Below, one piece after another: positions 62,342-64,000 of a stretch of 64,000 bases of DNA. Location: assembly GCA_945957395.1 (NCBI GenBank), contig CAMFKE010000002.1:1-64000 (forward strand). The letters run 5' to 3'. The notes below the pieces were generated by a model that saw nothing but the letters and a program-made list of their open reading frames with translations, was not told where the DNA came from and made no database searches. Source of the DNA: an uncultured Opitutia bacterium. GTDB lineage: Bacteria > Verrucomicrobiota > Verrucomicrobiia > Opitutales > UBA953. Both the position numbers and the translations under genes were made by a program. Position 1 is the first letter of the stretch. Each line of letters opens with the position of its first letter.

Positions 62342-63346
62342 ATGCCCTCCACGAAAGCCCCCATTCGCGTCGCCGTGACCGGCGCCGCCGGCAACATCGG
62401 TTACGCCGCCATCTTCCGCATCGCCTCCGGCGCCGTCTTCGGCCCCGACCAGCCCGTCGCCCTCAACCTCATCGAAGTCGGCCCCGGCCTCAACGCCCTC
62501 AAGGGCGTCGTCATGGAGCTCGAAGACTGCGCCTTCCCCCTCCTCACCGATGTCGTCGCCACCGGCGACCTCAACGAGGGCTTCAAGGACGCCGACTGGT
62601 GCCTGCTCATCGGCGCCGTGCCCCGCAAGCAGGGCATGGAACGCAAGGACCTCCTGGGCATCAACGGCAAGATCTTCACCGGCCAGGGCGAAGCCATCGG
62701 CAAGAACGCCAAGAAGACCGTCAAGGTCCTCGTGGTCGGCAACCCCTGCAACACCAACGCCCTCATCGCCCTGCGCTCCGCCTCCGGCATCCCCGAGCAG
62801 AACTTCTTCGCGATGACCCGCCTCGACGAGAACCGCGCCAAGAGCCAGCTCGCCGCCAAGTCCGGCACGCACAACTCCGTCGTGAAGAACATGGTCATCT
62901 GGGGCAACCACTCCGCCACCCAGTATCCGGACTTCACCAACGCCACCATCGGCGGCAAGAAGGCCACCGACGTCATCACCGACTCCGCCTGGCTCAAGGA
63001 AACCTTCATCCCGACCGTGCAGAAGCGCGGCGCCGCCGTGATCGAAGCCCGCGGCGCCTCCTCCGCCGCCTCCGCCGCCAACGCCGCGCTGGACACCGTG
63101 CGCAGCCTGCACTTCCCCACCCCCGCCGGCGACTGGCACTCCGTCGCCGTGCTCTCCAAGGGCGAATACGGCATCACCCCCGGCATCCTCTTCGGCTACC
63201 CCATCCGCACCAAGGCCGACGGCTCCTGGGAAATCGTCCAGGGTCTGCCCATCGACGAGTTCTCCCGCTCCAAGATCAAGATCACCGAGACCGAACTGCT
63301 CGAAGAGCGCGCCCAGGCTTCCGAAGCCCTCGGCATCAAGCTCTAA
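62342..63346 (+). CDS. mdh: Malate dehydrogenase
   Basis: Mdh interconverts malate and oxaloacetate with NAD. The 334-aa protein has the MDH type 2 (cytosolic-like) layout: [83 protein letters not shown] and the catalytic His in [12 protein letters not shown]. The ATG at 62342 gives the usual N-terminus. The gene is followed by a terminator. Confidence 0.96.
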   Translation: MPSTKAPIRVAVTGAAGNIGYAAIFRIASGAVFGPDQPVALNLIEVGPGLNALKGVVMELEDCAFPLLTDVVATGDLNEGFKDADWCLLIGAVPRKQGMERKDLLGINGKIFTGQGEAIGKNAKKTVKVLVVGNPCNTNALIALRSASGIPEQNFFAMTRLDENRAKSQLAAKSGTHNSVVKNMVIWGNHSATQYPDFTNATIGGKKATDVITDSAWLKETFIPTVQKRGAAVIEARGASSAASAANAALDTVRSLHFPTPAGDWHSVAVLSKGEYGITPGILFGYPIRTKADGSWEIVQGLPIDEFSRSKIKITETELLEERAQASEALGIKL

Positions 63347-63368
63347 GCCCCGGCCGACCCCTCCATCC

Positions 63369-63404
63369 AAGCCGCGTCCCGTTTCCCGGGGCGCGGCTTT
63401 TTTT
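63369..63404 (+). terminator. Rho-independent terminator of mdh
   Basis: AAGCCGCG-T-CCCG pairs with CGGG-G-CGCGGCTT, followed by seven T residues. Confidence 0.88.
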
Positions 63405-63464
63405 GCGCCCGCGATCGACTCTGAAACGGCCGCACCGCCCCCTAAATCCGATTGTTGCATTGAC

Positions 63465-63492
63465 TTTAAATGTTCATTTTAAATGCTCATTT
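63465..63492. promoter_or_regulatory. Probable operator of the TetR-type gene
   Basis: Two palindromes AAATGTTCATTT (63468-63479) and AAATGCTCATTT (63481-63492) stand 13 bp apart, directly before the TetR start codon. The stretch is markedly AT-rich. TetR regulators usually bind such dyads in front of their own gene. Confidence 0.6.
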
Positions 63493-63495
63493 AAC

Positions 63496-64000
63496 ATGAG
63501 TACAAACAAGGCGCAGACGAAGAAGGAAAGACTCCTGGAGGCGGCCGGGCAGGTCTTTGTGGAAAAGGGGTTTCGCGAGGCGACGGTCGCGGAAATCTGC
63601 GACATCGCCGAAGCGAATGTCGCCTCCGTCAGCTATTACTTCGGCAGCAAGGAAGCCCTCTATAAGGAGGCCTGGCGTCACTCGCTGACGGAATCGCTGA
63701 GGGCGTACCCGATCGACGGGGGCGTGCCCCCCGGCGCACCTGCCGAGGAACGCCTGCGCGGACACCTCTGCTCCCTCATCCGCCGCTTTTCAGACGACAG
63801 GAACATCGATTTCCATATCGCCCGCATGGAAATGATCAACCCTACCGGGCTGCTCCGCGAGGTCATGGAGAGCGAACTCCTCCCCATGCGCCGGCAAACG
63901 GTCGCGCTCGTGCGGGAACTGCTCGGCCCCGACGCCACCGAGCGGCAGGTCAACCACTGCGAGGCCATCGTCGCCTCGATGTGTATCCACCCGGTGATGA
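63496..64000 (+). CDS. TetR family transcriptional regulator (CecR-like), 3' end beyond window
   Basis: Only the first 168 codons are in the window. The N-terminal helix-turn-helix is typical: KERLLEAAGQVFVEKGFREATVAEICDIAEANVASVSYYFGSKEALY. The following part (HIARMEMINPTGLLREVMESELLPMRRQTVALVRELLG) fits the CecR (DUF1956) ligand-binding domain. Such proteins repress genes for efflux or membrane functions and often their own gene; a double palindrome lies right upstream. The downstream gene is not visible. Confidence 0.9.
   Translation, partial: MSTNKAQTKKERLLEAAGQVFVEKGFREATVAEICDIAEANVASVSYYFGSKEALYKEAWRHSLTESLRAYPIDGGVPPGAPAEERLRGHLCSLIRRFSDDRNIDFHIARMEMINPTGLLREVMESELLPMRRQTVALVRELLGPDATERQVNHCEAIVASMCIHPVM

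Overview
The window is high-GC chromosomal DNA, probably from a verrucomicrobial bacterium of the Opitutales/Opitutaceae type. This is inferred from the gene set (OleA/OleB pair, DUF1800-DUF1501 pair, SecG, SRP), from the lack of Shine-Dalgarno sequences (most start codons follow a C/T-rich tract), and from dispersed short-period repeats. No rRNA or tRNA gene and no CRISPR array was seen. RNase P RNA is present.

Layout. 0-7.6 kb: housekeeping genes (secG, RNase P RNA, a TrpG/PabA glutamine amidotransferase, nrdR, a HIT protein, pheS without pheT), then Rrf2- and Lrp-type regulators and an aminotransferase. 7.9-13.7 kb: a complete TolC-adaptor-RND pump operon. 13.8-26.7 kb: metY, a 1146-aa protein that may be a PPi-type PEP carboxykinase, cardiolipin synthase, hemL, fabZ, fabI and an oleA-oleB pair. 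26.8-44.1 kb: a phosphatase, a membrane-protein/regulator operon, a GH20 hexosaminidase, a DUF1800-DUF1501 pair, ffh, an MBL-fold enzyme, trpD, a CDF transporter, two thioesterases and apt. 44.1-52.1 kb: an accessory region with a GxxExxY gene bracketed by 8-nt-period repeats, a DTW-domain gene and a decayed second copy of its 3' end, an RRM protein, a frameshifted nuclease-like gene, and an AT-rich island coding for a C5-cytosine methyltransferase, a HEPN protein and a DUF262 protein. 52.1-64 kb: acnA, a TRIC-type channel, proC, an OpgH glucosyltransferase followed by a TolC/HlyD pair, mdh, and a TetR-type regulator cut by the window end.

How the genes work together. acnA and mdh (TCA cycle), with the putative PPi-PEPCK, point to C4/anaplerotic metabolism. 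fabZ, fabI and oleA/oleB are fatty-acid and fatty-acyl-condensation genes. The most unusual unit is the DUF262-HEPN-methyltransferase cassette, which looks like an acquired restriction-modification-like defence system: the two effector candidates face the methylase and share with it a 19-bp perfect palindrome that serves as terminator and encodes the same C-terminal peptide on both strands. A second theme is a family of intergenic inverted repeats built from 7-nt units, ending just upstream of many start codons in the first 25 kb.
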